DNA from: a virus
DNA length: 38,551 bases
Strand: one strand, 5' to 3'
Virus record (IMG/VR): IMGVR_UViG_3300020000_000041
Location: 1-38,551 of that record
This document shows, piece by piece, positions 22,629 through 29,616 of the stretch (positions are counted from its first letter, which is position 1; each line of letters begins with the position of its first letter). The position numbers and the translations under genes are program-made. The notes under the pieces were generated by a model that saw nothing but the letters and a program-made list of their open reading frames with translations, did not search any database and was not told where the DNA came from.

Positions 22629-22761
22629 TTCAATTATGAATTTTTCTTAATTAAAAATAAAGTCGCCGAAAGTGTTCAGTACGAGCAGATACTTTCGGGA
22701 CGATTTAGTAGCAATACTAACCCGCCCCTTTCAACTCGTACTTGTTAGGGGTATTTTTTTT
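22629..22761 (+). ncRNA. candidate structured RNA ending in a terminator (sRNA or attenuator)
   Basis: The non-coding stretch folds by eye into three hairpins. Hairpin 1 (22661-22705): AGTCG/CGATT and CCGAAAGT/ACTTTCGG, with a two-base GA bulge. Hairpin 2 (22705-22720): TTAGTA-GCAA-TACTAA, with a GNRA tetraloop. Hairpin 3 (22725-22751): CCCCT/AGGGG followed by eight T. The loop of hairpin 1 contains AGTACGAG (22678-22685) and the loop of hairpin 3 contains its exact complement CTCGTACT (22735-22742), so an 8-bp kissing interaction or an anti-terminator pairing is possible. CGGG (22696-22699) could instead pair with CCCG (22721-22724). The end lies 20 bases before the next gene. I do not recognise an RNA family. 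Confidence 0.6.
22725..22761 (+). terminator. terminator hairpin of the structured RNA
   Basis: CCCCT pairs with AGGGG over a 17-base loop and is followed by TATTTTTTTT. It lies upstream of the HNH gene at 22781, so read-through control (attenuation) is possible. Confidence 0.65.
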
Positions 22762-22780
22762 GTCCACCAATTTTAAAATC

Positions 22781-23212
22781 ATGACTTACGCCGAAAAACT
22801 CAAAGACCCTCGTTGGCAAAAGAAGCGGTTAGAAATATTTGAACGAGATGGTTTTGCTTGCCGCCTTTGCAGAAACAAGAAGGCAACCCTTAATGTTCAT
22901 CACCATCTATACGAGAGGGGTAAAGACCCGTGGGAATACTCTAATGATGTTTTAGATACGCTTTGTAATAAGTGCCACGCTGTTGTTGAACACTCAAAAA
23001 CTGCATTCCCGTCATTAGGTGTTATTCAAATTTACTATAAAGATACTGGCGGTGAGATTGATTTGGCATTCGTTGTTTTTTCAGAAAAACAAAATATACA
23101 TTTGGCGGTCTTGAATTATTACAGCGAAAATCATATTGAGTTTGTTGTAAACATCCCATCAAATATTATAAAATTAGTTCACGCCTTAACAGCCACCGCC
23201 CAAAATGTCTAA
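22781..23212 (+). CDS. HNH endonuclease-type protein
   Basis: From the ATG at 22781 (143 aa); a longer frame starting in the terminator stem is rejected. The layout is RWQKKRLEIFERDGFACRLC (C27, C30), NVHHHLYERGKDPWEYSND (H40-42) and TLCNKCHAVVEH (C62, C65, H66, H71): the classical HNH finger with two zinc Cys pairs and the catalytic His pair. It would cut DNA with a divalent metal. The C-terminal 70 residues hold a small alpha/beta domain (IQIYYKDTGGEIDLAFVVFS) that I cannot assign. It overlaps the initiator gene by eight bases. Confidence 0.75.
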   Translation: MTYAEKLKDPRWQKKRLEIFERDGFACRLCRNKKATLNVHHHLYERGKDPWEYSNDVLDTLCNKCHAVVEHSKTAFPSLGVIQIYYKDTGGEIDLAFVVFSEKQNIHLAVLNYYSENHIEFVVNIPSNIIKLVHALTATAQNV

Positions 23213-23981
23213 ACAAAAACAACCGTACATCCCATTTTATATCGGGGATTATATAAAAGATACCAGAAAACTACCATTATCTGTTCGTGGGGCTTGGGTT
23301 GACTTACTTCTGTTTATGTGGGATGAAGAACAGCGTGGTGAGATAGTTGGCACTATGGATGAGTTTGCGGGAATACTAAGTTGTTCCACCTCAGAGGCAG
23401 AATTTGTTGTCGGTTTGTTGATTGAAAAAAAGGTCTGCAACCATGAAAAAATAAACGGCAGCAAAATAAAAATAATAAGCCGCCGTATGAAAAAAGACCA
23501 CGAAATTTCGTTAAAACGTTCAGAATCAGGTAAAAAATCGGCAGAATCAAAGCAAAATACACAACAAAACTTCAACAAAACTTCAACAAACGAGCCAACA
23601 AAAATTAAACAAAACCCTGAATATGAATATAAAGATGATAATGAAATTAAAGTTACTTCTTTGGAAGGTGCAGGAAACTTTTCTTTCGACAAGAACACAA
23701 AGCTGTCCGTAACGACTTTGGAAGCCGCAGAGATGAATCAATTCACCCACACGAAAAATAAGAACACGGATTTTGTTAAAAGCCAATGGAGAATTTTTTT
23801 AACAGAGCGAAGTAACGACCCGCCTAAAAGGTGGCAAAGTATTTCAGAATTGAATAAATATTTTTTAAACTTTTTAAGAGATAAATTCCCTAAAAATGGA
23901 ACAGCATATCAGCGAAACAATTCAGAAAATGGACTTAGCAAAGAAACCATCGAGCCTTCAGGAAGTTTTGGAAAGTTATAA
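23205..23981 (+). CDS. DUF1376-like replication initiation protein
   Basis: This 258-aa protein starts KQPYIPFYIGDYIKDTRKLP, the usual opening of DUF1376-like phage replication proteins, then a winged-helix segment (SVRGAWVDLLLFMWDEEQRG, ILSCSTSEAEFVVGLLIEKK, INGSKIKIISRRM). The middle (residues 105-150) is low-complexity Asn/Lys/Glu, and the end (WRIFLTERSNDPPKRWQSIS) may contact the helicase loader. Such proteins bind the origin and recruit a DnaC-like loader; the next gene encodes one, overlapping by 86 bases. The origin itself is not identified in this gene. Confidence 0.7.
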   Translation: MSKQKQPYIPFYIGDYIKDTRKLPLSVRGAWVDLLLFMWDEEQRGEIVGTMDEFAGILSCSTSEAEFVVGLLIEKKVCNHEKINGSKIKIISRRMKKDHEISLKRSESGKKSAESKQNTQQNFNKTSTNEPTKIKQNPEYEYKDDNEIKVTSLEGAGNFSFDKNTKLSVTTLEAAEMNQFTHTKNKNTDFVKSQWRIFLTERSNDPPKRWQSISELNKYFLNFLRDKFPKNGTAYQRNNSENGLSKETIEPSGSFGKL

Positions 23982-24744
23982 CCACATAGAACTTACTGAG
24001 GATGAGGTGTCAGAGGCTATAATTTCAAGAAAACAAAAGAAGGAACAAGAAATTAACCAAAAGAGGATTTTAGAAGTTGAGGCCGAAAACAGAAAAATGT
24101 TCACTCAATTCAGATGGACTTATGACCAAACGAAATCATTTGCGCTATGGAGAGCATCACAAATATTCGATAAGCAGTTTGTTGTTGACCAATCAAATTC
24201 GATAATATTTGAATTATTGTGCTACTACTTTTCACAGGATGATAGATTTATTTCTTTTGCTGCCGCAGCAGGGTTAGATGGGTTTTCCCTAAACAAAGGA
24301 ATTATTTTATGTGGGAATTATGGGACAGGTAAAACGTGGATGATGAAGCTGTTTCAGAAGAACCAAAGACATTGCTATATGATTAGAAACTCTAAAGAAC
24401 TTGCTGATTTGTATGAAAAAAACGGCGAAGATGCTATCGAAGAATACCTAAAGCCGGTTAAAAACTCCGTGAACGATAGTGCATTATTTTATCAGCCGTT
24501 TCTTGGGCTATGTATTGATGATATAGGGACGGATAATGTAAAGGTGAATTATGGTAACAAGAAGAATGTGATAGGAGATATAGTTGAGAAACGGTACGCA
24601 AATGGCAATATAGGAACAGGGTTTCATTGTACCACCAACCTTACCGCTAAAGGGCTACAAGATTTTTATGGTGGTAGGGTAGTAAGTAGAATGAGGGAGA
24701 TTTTTAACGTCATTGAGTTAAGCGGGGATGATAGAAGAAAGTAG
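23896..24744 (+). CDS. DnaC-like helicase loader ATPase
   Basis: This 282-aa AAA+ protein has an N-terminal helical region, Walker A GNYGTGKT (residues 140-147), Walker B LGLCIDDIG (203-211), a sensor-type TTNL (about 246-249) and an arginine-finger-like SRMREIF (263-269). This is the DnaC/IstB pattern of helicase loaders, which place the replicative helicase on single-stranded DNA. No replicative helicase is seen in this window, so the host helicase may be used. The ATG at 23896 overlaps the initiator by 86 bases; an ATG at 23929 (MDLAKKPSS) is an alternative. Confidence 0.85.
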   Translation: MEQHISETIQKMDLAKKPSSLQEVLESYNHIELTEDEVSEAIISRKQKKEQEINQKRILEVEAENRKMFTQFRWTYDQTKSFALWRASQIFDKQFVVDQSNSIIFELLCYYFSQDDRFISFAAAAGLDGFSLNKGIILCGNYGTGKTWMMKLFQKNQRHCYMIRNSKELADLYEKNGEDAIEEYLKPVKNSVNDSALFYQPFLGLCIDDIGTDNVKVNYGNKKNVIGDIVEKRYANGNIGTGFHCTTNLTAKGLQDFYGGRVVSRMREIFNVIELSGDDRRK

Positions 24745-24776
24745 TATCTATACACGAATGAATAATAATTATTGAT

Positions 24777-24953
24777 ATGGCAAAAAGAATATGTACCGAT
24801 TGTAAGAAAGAAAAGGAATTAAATAAAGATAATTTCTACAAGGCCATTAGGAATCAAGAAGGGTTTCACCTACAATGTAGGACTTGTATGATTGAAAAAC
24901 AAAAGGCAAATAACAGGAAGAAAAAAGAATGGGAAAATATGTTTGTAGGATGA
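24777..24953 (+). CDS. small two-Cys-pair zinc protein (58 aa), copy 1
   Basis: ATG at 24777 to TGA at 24953. MAKRICTDCKKEKELNKDNF carries C-x2-C and QCRTCMIEKQKANNRKKK a second C-x2-C, forming one zinc site of the treble-clef/HNH-leader type, followed by a basic tail and ENMFVG. It is a paralogue of the 60-aa protein at 25144. The stop overlaps the next ATG (ATGA). DNA or RNA binding is probable; catalytic His residues are missing. Confidence 0.65.
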   Translation: MAKRICTDCKKEKELNKDNFYKAIRNQEGFHLQCRTCMIEKQKANNRKKKEWENMFVG

Positions 24954-25147
24954 AATGGTCTGTTTGTAAATATGGTGGAGGTATGGTTGTTTTACCAACA
25001 AATTATGTAACAAATATGATGATGAGTAATCATCCAGACTTTCAAGAATTTGAAATTATAAGAATGTTTAATGATAAAGATATAGCCCTTGAATACCTGA
25101 CAGAATTAGCAATAGCAGATAATTTAATTTATAAAGCATTAGAATGA
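24950..25147 (+). CDS. hypothetical protein (65 aa)
   Basis: The ATG at 24950 (MKWSVCKYGGGMVVLPTNYV) overlaps the upstream stop as ATGA, so it is preferred to the ATG at 24929. It contains a short Met-rich part and a helical end (IALEYLTELAIADNLIYKAL). It sits between the two paralogous zinc proteins. No family is recognised. Confidence 0.6.
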   Translation: MKWSVCKYGGGMVVLPTNYVTNMMMSNHPDFQEFEIIRMFNDKDIALEYLTELAIADNLIYKALE

Positions 25148-25326
25148 AAAAGACTTGTAGTAAGTGTAAGAAACAAAAAGATGCCAACAGGGGTAATTTC
25201 AGACGAGATATTAAATACGCCGATAGTCTTACGCCAAGATGTGTTGAATGTATTAATGAATCCAATAGGGTTCATAATAGAAAAGTAAATGAAAATAATA
25301 AATGGTCAAAAATGTTTTTAGGATGA
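25144..25326 (+). CDS. small two-Cys-pair zinc protein (60 aa), copy 2
   Basis: MKKTCSKCKKQKDANRGNF and RCVECINESNRVHNRKVNEN reproduce the C-x2-C pairs, the K-K-x-K after the first pair, the N-F, the N-R-K and the closing K-M-F-L-G (M-F-V-G in copy 1) at nearly the same spacing as the protein at 24777. This points to duplication with a gene inserted between. Its role is unknown. Confidence 0.65.
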   Translation: MKKTCSKCKKQKDANRGNFRRDIKYADSLTPRCVECINESNRVHNRKVNENNKWSKMFLG

Positions 25327-25469
25327 TAACAACAGAAAACGCAATCAAATCAGCAATCATCGGTTATTGGCGCAACGGAATGACCCATGAAGAAATTAGA
25401 ATGGTTACAGACTTAACACCATTCGATATAGAAAGGATTATTTTCAATTATTCAAAAGGAATTAAATGA
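25323..25469 (+). CDS. small HTH-like protein (48 aa)
   Basis: ATG at 25323 to TGA at 25469, with ATGA overlaps at both ends. MITTENAIKSAIIGYWRNGM is followed by THEEIRMVTDLTPFDIERII. The 'G-x-T-x-E-E-I-x-x-x-T-x-L-x-x-x-x-I-E-R-I-I' pattern is a likely helix-turn-helix. It may be a small DNA-binding regulator or an interaction domain. Confidence 0.55.
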   Translation: MITTENAIKSAIIGYWRNGMTHEEIRMVTDLTPFDIERIIFNYSKGIK

Positions 25470-25666
25470 CACAAGAAGAAATAACGAAAGCGTATGAGGA
25501 ACATCCAGAGATAAAGTATCTATTGTTTGGGTATGTTGCAGAAGACGGGGCGTTCAGAATGGATTGCGCAGCTTGTATAAATCGTGATGATGCAAGATTG
25601 GAAAGTAAAAAGTTTTTAAAATTCGTTTTAATGGACGTTACTAAATCTAAAAACCAAAATTTATGA
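25466..25666 (+). CDS. hypothetical protein (66 aa)
   Basis: MTQEEITKAYEEHPEIKYLL leads into FGYVAEDGAFRMDCAACINR and a helical end. Two Cys residues form C-A-A-C, a possible half zinc site. It overlaps its neighbours by four bases on both sides, so it belongs to the same translated series of small early genes. Family unknown. Confidence 0.55.
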   Translation: MTQEEITKAYEEHPEIKYLLFGYVAEDGAFRMDCAACINRDDARLESKKFLKFVLMDVTKSKNQNL

Positions 25667-25845
25667 CAATAAGTTTGTTTGGAATCGGAAACACGGAAAA
25701 TTTTTATGGGTTCTCTATTCTTGAGTTTGAAAATACCCACAATGAAGACAGTAGAACAAGGGCATTATTTGGGTTCACTTATGATAAAGAGGATAAGATA
25801 TTGTATGTGGATTTGTTTTGGAAAATTCTTGAATTTAAAAACTAA
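25663..25845 (+). CDS. hypothetical protein (60 aa)
   Basis: A compact aromatic-rich protein (ENFYGFSILEFENTHNED, then ALFGFTYDKEDKILYVDLFW) that looks like a small beta sheet. ATGA overlap with the gene before. No motif is recognised. A second frame over the same bases (to 26044) has its true start at 25853. Confidence 0.5.
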   Translation: MTISLFGIGNTENFYGFSILEFENTHNEDSRTRALFGFTYDKEDKILYVDLFWKILEFKN

Positions 25846-25852
25846 CCCAACC

Positions 25853-26044
25853 ATGATACACGAAAAAGAAATAAGGAAGGAGTTGGCTAAATTGATTGAA
25901 GAAAAGAAAAGACTCTGCGCTACCGAAAAAGAGAAAAATAAAGCCGTAAATGATGCAAGGGGTGAGATAAATAAGAAGTACGGAACTGATTGGAGAAGTA
26001 GAGATTATTTACAGGCTTCAAATAATACACAATGTAATGGGTAG
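25853..26044 (+). CDS. hypothetical protein (63 aa)
   Basis: The ATG at 25853 (MIHEKEIRKELAKLIEEKKR) gives 63 aa; the longer frame from 25679 would cover the 60-aa gene. The protein is a charged helix with KAVNDARGEINKKYGTDWRS. It overlaps the methyltransferase start by eight bases. No family is recognised; a coiled-coil or small interaction protein is plausible. Confidence 0.5.
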   Translation: MIHEKEIRKELAKLIEEKKRLCATEKEKNKAVNDARGEINKKYGTDWRSRDYLQASNNTQCNG

Positions 26045-26690
26045 GGTAATTCAAAATAATTTATTTGGGCTTAAAGATGAAAGGTCGGATAAGACGTATA
26101 GGGCTATTAGGCATGATGTAACCAGAAATAAGCAAGCCAAAAATCTTGACCACGTTCACCATCCTGCACATAAGGCTGTCCAAATAGAATTAGCGTTGGA
26201 CTTGTTCAGAGATTTGAAAATTCTTGAACTATTTGCGGGGCAAGGAAACCTAACTAAGATATATGAAAAGTTCGGTGTAGTGGAAGCGTATGATAAAAAG
26301 TATTTAAAGACGGGGGACAGCTACATTGTATTTCATAAATTAATTGCAGAAAAGAAAAAATACGATGTTATTGATTTAGACCCGTATGGATTTCCAAACA
26401 GATTTTTTCCAGATATATTTCTTTTGATTGAAGATGGATTTTTATTCGTGACGATGCCAAAGCCGTATGTAAATATTCTAAATGGCATCACCGCAACACA
26501 CTTGATTAGCTATTATGGTGAACAAAACCCAACCGAACAACAAATTATAGAAAGAATAGCATTATGGGGTTTATGCCATTGGAGGAAAGTAGAATTGGTC
26601 AGTAAAATGGATTACAAAAGCGTATGGAGATTTGTGTTTTGGGTTAAAAAAGTAAAAGCAACAGATTATACAGGAGTTAAAAACCGATAA
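26037..26690 (+). CDS. SAM methyltransferase with a Trm1-like DPYG motif
   Basis: This 217-aa protein has SAM motif I LELFAGQGNLTKIYEKFG (from residue 63), and motif IV VIDLDPYGFP (111-120). DPYG/DPFG with a following Gly-x-Pro is characteristic of tRNA guanine N2-dimethyltransferase (Trm1) enzymes, whereas phage DNA methyltransferases usually have (D/N)PPY. The sequence after it (DGFLFVTMPKPYVNILN) fits the Trm1-style strand-and-loop. It could methylate RNA or DNA bases; it lacks the long C-terminal domain of full Trm1. It sits in the rightward early operon near the replication genes. Confidence 0.65.
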   Translation: MGRVIQNNLFGLKDERSDKTYRAIRHDVTRNKQAKNLDHVHHPAHKAVQIELALDLFRDLKILELFAGQGNLTKIYEKFGVVEAYDKKYLKTGDSYIVFHKLIAEKKKYDVIDLDPYGFPNRFFPDIFLLIEDGFLFVTMPKPYVNILNGITATHLISYYGEQNPTEQQIIERIALWGLCHWRKVELVSKMDYKSVWRFVFWVKKVKATDYTGVKNR

Positions 26691-26693
26691 TTT

Positions 26694-27083
26694 ATGATAC
26701 AAGAATTAACCGAAGACCAAAAACTTGTTTACGATTTGATTGTAAATTCAGGTAGTAGGATTACCCAATTAGAAATTGCAAGAAAAGCCCCATCATTAGG
26801 TAGTCATGAAAGACATGAAGGGTATTTGTCAATGGAATCAACGCTACGAAAAGTCAGGGCTATCATTCGTGATTTGCGAATTAAGAATGGGTTGTTTATT
26901 TTATCTGATAGGAAGGGCTACTGGATTATGCGTAATGACGACGAGAAGCGAGAATACCTAACCCGTCTTGAAAAACAAGCAAGAGCATCAGCCAAAGCCT
27001 ACCATGTAACTTATGAATGTATGAAAAGAAATTGTGGAATGAGGTCGGAGTATTTTGAAAAACAATTACAATTATTCAATTAA
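26694..27083 (+). CDS. winged-helix-like phage protein (129 aa)
   Basis: The N-terminal half shows LTEDQKLVYDLIVNSGSRIT, then a second helix (TQLEIARKAPSLGSHERHEGY), a recognition-helix-like segment (SMESTLRKVRAIIRDLRIKN) and a wing (GLFILSDRKGYWIMRNDDEK), which is the winged HTH order. The tail is basic and helical with a C-x5-C (ECMKRNCG). A DNA-binding or replication-associated role is plausible. The spacing from the methyltransferase is three bases. Confidence 0.6.
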   Translation: MIQELTEDQKLVYDLIVNSGSRITQLEIARKAPSLGSHERHEGYLSMESTLRKVRAIIRDLRIKNGLFILSDRKGYWIMRNDDEKREYLTRLEKQARASAKAYHVTYECMKRNCGMRSEYFEKQLQLFN

Positions 27084-27098
27084 TAAAACCCACCACCA

Positions 27099-27335
27099 AT
27101 GATTTACACGAACTTCACCGACTACTTTAAAGCCTTAAACAACTACTTATCAACAGGGGGAACGATAATAAACGGGAACGGTTTCGCCATAGTTAAAAAT
27201 CAACTTATCCCCGATGAAGAATATTGGGCTAATAATTCCCGACCACTTTATCAAATGCCAAATGTAGATAACCCCGATGGACAAAATATCCCCAATGAAG
27301 TTATCTTAAAAAAGAAAGGGAGGGGTAGAAAATGA
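27099..27335 (+). CDS. hypothetical protein (78 aa)
   Basis: A hydrophilic protein with an aromatic N-terminus (MIYTNFTDYFKALNNYLST), a short Asn/Gly turn region and a basic end (VILKKKGRGRK). It overlaps the next gene by four bases. The C-terminal KKKGRGRK suggests nucleic-acid contact, but no domain is recognised. Confidence 0.5.
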   Translation: MIYTNFTDYFKALNNYLSTGGTIINGNGFAIVKNQLIPDEEYWANNSRPLYQMPNVDNPDGQNIPNEVILKKKGRGRK

Positions 27336-27568
27336 AAGACCCGCAAGTTATCCTATCCCACTTGAAAGAGATAGAGTATATATTTTTAGGAAGTGAAATT
27401 TGGTCTGATTGGGGAAAGAAAGTTATTGGTTGGAATGCGAGTGCCAGTTCGATTGTGAGATGTGATTATACCATCAGTAGGCTAAAGGATGAGATTTCAG
27501 AATTACACCTCCCCTTGAAAATAGAAATAAAAGATTGCGTAAACTCATTTAGATTAATGATTGTATGA
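27332..27568 (+). CDS. hypothetical protein (78 aa)
   Basis: MKDPQVILSHLKEIEYIFLG and then a helix-rich remainder with IVRCDYTISRLKDEISELHL. ATGA overlaps at both ends place it in the early series. No catalytic motif is seen. Confidence 0.5.
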   Translation: MKDPQVILSHLKEIEYIFLGSEIWSDWGKKVIGWNASASSIVRCDYTISRLKDEISELHLPLKIEIKDCVNSFRLMIV

Positions 27569-27810
27569 GTGAAATTATTAGAGCGTATGAATTAAAGAGG
27601 TATGATTTATTTATTAAGCAAGCGGTTCTTTTCATTGTGGTAAAATTGACAGATATTCATATTTTATATTCGGTGTACGATAGAGAAGCGGGAACGTATT
27701 GTGGGATATATAGAGAAATGGGGAGAAGGTCACAAGAACGAATTGAATACTTTGGTACAAAACCAATAAAGAAAAAGACCAGACCAATTAAAGAAGATTA
27801 TTTTTTATAA
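27565..27810 (+). CDS. hypothetical protein (81 aa)
   Basis: MSEIIRAYELKRYDLFIKQA is followed by a hydrophobic stretch (VLFIVVKLTDIHILYSVYDR) that is probably core beta rather than membrane, and a basic end with GTKPIKKKTRPIKE. Coupled by ATGA to the gene before. Family unknown. Confidence 0.5.
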   Translation: MSEIIRAYELKRYDLFIKQAVLFIVVKLTDIHILYSVYDREAGTYCGIYREMGRRSQERIEYFGTKPIKKKTRPIKEDYFL

Positions 27811-27828
27811 ATTTTAAAACAAATAAAA

Positions 27829-28194
27829 ATGTCAGTTGTAATTAAAATCAATTCAGCAAGAGAGAACCGTGGGTTCTTTTACAGGGTAGTAGCCTTATCA
27901 TTTGTAACTATTATTATTGTTATGTTGGGGGCTTGGGATAGTCCAAAGGCAGAAAAGCAATACCCCGTTTCCCTTACAATAAATCAATGGATTTCTCATA
28001 GCAATGGACTTGACTTTATCAGGCAGCAAGTATTGTTATCAGACCTATCAGCAAAGGCAAAGAGTGTTATTATTGATTCTGTTTTAAGCCCATTGCAAAA
28101 TGATATTGGCAGACAAGTACAGCCATTATACCAAATGGAGCAAAAGAGATTACAAGATTCAGTTGACAAATCAAAAGTAAAACCAAAACAATGA
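27829..28194 (+). CDS. single-pass membrane protein with external coiled region (121 aa)
   Basis: After a basic N-terminus (NSARENRG) there is one hydrophobic segment, about residues 16-36 (FYRVVALSFVTIIIVMLGAW), then a soluble part predicted to lie outside, with VLLSDLSAKAKSVIIDSVLS and a Lys/Gln-rich end (LYQMEQKRLQDSVDKSKVKPKQ). An N-anchored helical protein resembles inner-membrane spanins or conjugation pilot-type proteins, but no lysis gene is nearby, so I leave it unassigned. Overlaps the next gene by four bases. Confidence 0.6.
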   Translation: MSVVIKINSARENRGFFYRVVALSFVTIIIVMLGAWDSPKAEKQYPVSLTINQWISHSNGLDFIRQQVLLSDLSAKAKSVIIDSVLSPLQNDIGRQVQPLYQMEQKRLQDSVDKSKVKPKQ

Positions 28195-28460
28195 GAAGTA
28201 TTACCGCAAAGCGTTTAAAAAACGAAGTCATGTACGCAATGTACTTAGACAAGGAAACAAGTAAAGAAGAATTAAAAAAGAACAGAAAGGATGTGTTTGC
28301 AAGTTCTGATTTCAAGCCCGTTTATCGTGCCAAGAAAAAGAACTACAATAAAACCGTCCAATATGTAAATGTTGATTATACCCAACCAAAGCAATTAGTG
28401 ACCGTTGAGAAGCACTTGGAGATTCAGAAACAACGTAGGCATAAAATCAAAATGAGATAA
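28191..28460 (+). CDS. basic hypothetical protein (89 aa)
   Basis: MRSITAKRLKNEVMYAMYLD is followed by a Lys/Asn-rich central part (EELKKNRKDVFASSDFKPVY) and a basic end (KHLEIQKQRRHKIKMR). Strong positive charge without other motifs suggests nucleic-acid binding. It is coupled to the membrane protein gene. Confidence 0.5.
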   Translation: MRSITAKRLKNEVMYAMYLDKETSKEELKKNRKDVFASSDFKPVYRAKKKNYNKTVQYVNVDYTQPKQLVTVEKHLEIQKQRRHKIKMR

Positions 28461-28461
28461 C

Positions 28462-28503
28462 ATGAAAACACTCATCATTACTCTGCTGCTTCCTCGAAAA
28501 TAA
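28462..28503 (+). pseudogene. signal-peptide remnant (13 aa)
   Basis: ATG at 28462 reads MKTLIITLLLPRK then stop. It matches the first residues of the two secreted proteins that follow (MKNIIILVLLLPVF, MKQIISLLLLLPVF) and shares the bases TGCTGCTTCCT. It looks like the leftover start of a third copy after deletion or frameshift. It could also be a translated leader peptide. Confidence 0.45.
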
Positions 28504-28515
28504 AAATTTAAAACT

Positions 28516-28776
28516 ATGTATATAACAAATGACATCAAGCAACTAAGGAAGATACTTCCGAAAGCTATGATTACGGCAGAATTGCCAACAGATAAAAAGA
28601 AGTACTTAACTTATGTGTGCGATTTGCGCCACGCCAATATTACTCCCGAAGAACACGATTCTTATTTTAAGCCAATAAAAGAATTGTTTGGCGACAGGCT
28701 GATTGAAAGATATTCGCATCATACAGGCTACTTTAATTTATACGTTAAAGAGGCGCAACCAATAAACGCAAATTAA
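28516..28776 (+). CDS. hypothetical protein (86 aa)
   Basis: MYITNDIKQLRKILPKAMIT then a mixed alpha/beta body with TYVCDLRHANITPEEHDSYF and a Tyr/His-rich end (IERYSHHTGYFNLYVKEA). No hydrophobic leader, so it is cytoplasmic, unlike its two downstream neighbours. No family is recognised. Confidence 0.55.
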   Translation: MYITNDIKQLRKILPKAMITAELPTDKKKYLTYVCDLRHANITPEEHDSYFKPIKELFGDRLIERYSHHTGYFNLYVKEAQPINAN

Positions 28777-28778
28777 AA

Positions 28779-29039
28779 ATGAAAAATATAATCATCTTAG
28801 TCCTGCTGCTTCCTGTTTTTGGAATGGCGCAAAAAATAGCTCCGTATAAGTATAAGAACGTAGACACGGTATTGCAATATGTGGATGCTCAAATAATTTC
28901 TTACAAGGACAAGAATCAAAAGCAAAAGAGAGATACTATTTGGGTTGCTACCCAGAAGAAGGAAATAGAAATTGAGTTCGCCCGTTTAGTAAGTAGTTCA
29001 GATATGTATTTAAAACCACGCATAAAATTTAATAAATGA
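28779..29039 (+). CDS. small secreted protein (86 aa)
   Basis: The N-terminus MKNIIILVLLLPVFGMAQ is a typical Bacteroidetes signal peptide (basic start, hydrophobic core, cleavage after MAQ or GMA). The mature part is about 68 residues, Lys/Asp-rich with strands (VDTVLQYVDAQIISYKDKN). It probably acts in the periplasm. It overlaps the next secreted gene by four bases and shares a near-identical signal peptide. A role in superinfection exclusion or host-envelope alteration is speculation. Confidence 0.65.
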   Translation: MKNIIILVLLLPVFGMAQKIAPYKYKNVDTVLQYVDAQIISYKDKNQKQKRDTIWVATQKKEIEIEFARLVSSSDMYLKPRIKFNK

Positions 29040-29539
29040 AACAAATAATTAGCTTGCTGTTGCTGCTTCCTGTATTTTGCTTTGGGCAAAAGAAAGATAC
29101 ATTGAAATCAAAATGGTCGGATGCAACAGGCGCAAAAGTTTATAAAGTTCATAATGGCGACACGATTGTTTACTCTAATTGGCAAACATCTGGAACGCAA
29201 GCAGCCGATGGTATCGGTAAGTCAATAGGCTTGTGGGCAACTCCCGCCAATCATACAACATCATTTACAATATCAAGACGAGATACAGTTCCCTGCATCA
29301 TGCTTGTGTGTGATACATTAAAGCGGCCAACAGGCATGGGTTCAAGTGAAAGTAGTGGCATGGCTTATTATACCGAACCTACTGTTTGGTGGAAGCCCGG
29401 ATTTATTGTAACCGAAGAAATAACAACAAAAGATAAATGGAGTGGTATGGATACAGAATTAAAAGTTACATACCTTGACCGAAGAAAGAAACCATTGGAT
29501 AGTTGGATTGTTGTCTGGATGGTCAAAGAAATAAATTAG
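29036..29539 (+). CDS. secreted protein (167 aa)
   Basis: Signal peptide MKQIISLLLLLPVFCFGQ, close to that of the gene before. The Cys is not in a proper lipobox (PVFC), so it is more likely cleaved by signal peptidase I. The mature part is beta-rich with VHNGDTIVYSNWQTSGTQ, CIMLVCDTLKRP and a Trp/Tyr-rich region (AYYTEPTVWWKPGF), like a small extracellular jelly-roll-type domain. Two Cys could form a disulphide. It is the last gene before a terminator. Confidence 0.65.
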   Translation: MKQIISLLLLLPVFCFGQKKDTLKSKWSDATGAKVYKVHNGDTIVYSNWQTSGTQAADGIGKSIGLWATPANHTTSFTISRRDTVPCIMLVCDTLKRPTGMGSSESSGMAYYTEPTVWWKPGFIVTEEITTKDKWSGMDTELKVTYLDRRKKPLDSWIVVWMVKEIN

Positions 29540-29616
29540 TATCCAAGAAGAACCCTTTCGATTCCCAGATTTTAGTTCATAACAGTTAGTTAGTTAAAGT
29601 TGATTACTAATGGTAA

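Noticed and set aside
22742-22780. Upstream extension of the HNH protein (MLGVFFLSTNFKI...)
   Set aside because: It would start within the terminator hairpin of the structured RNA; the ATG at 22781 matches family start and spacing.
29036-29089. Lipoprotein signal (Cys in LLPVFCFGQ)
   Set aside because: The residues before the Cys do not form a lipobox; an ordinary cleavable signal peptide fits better.
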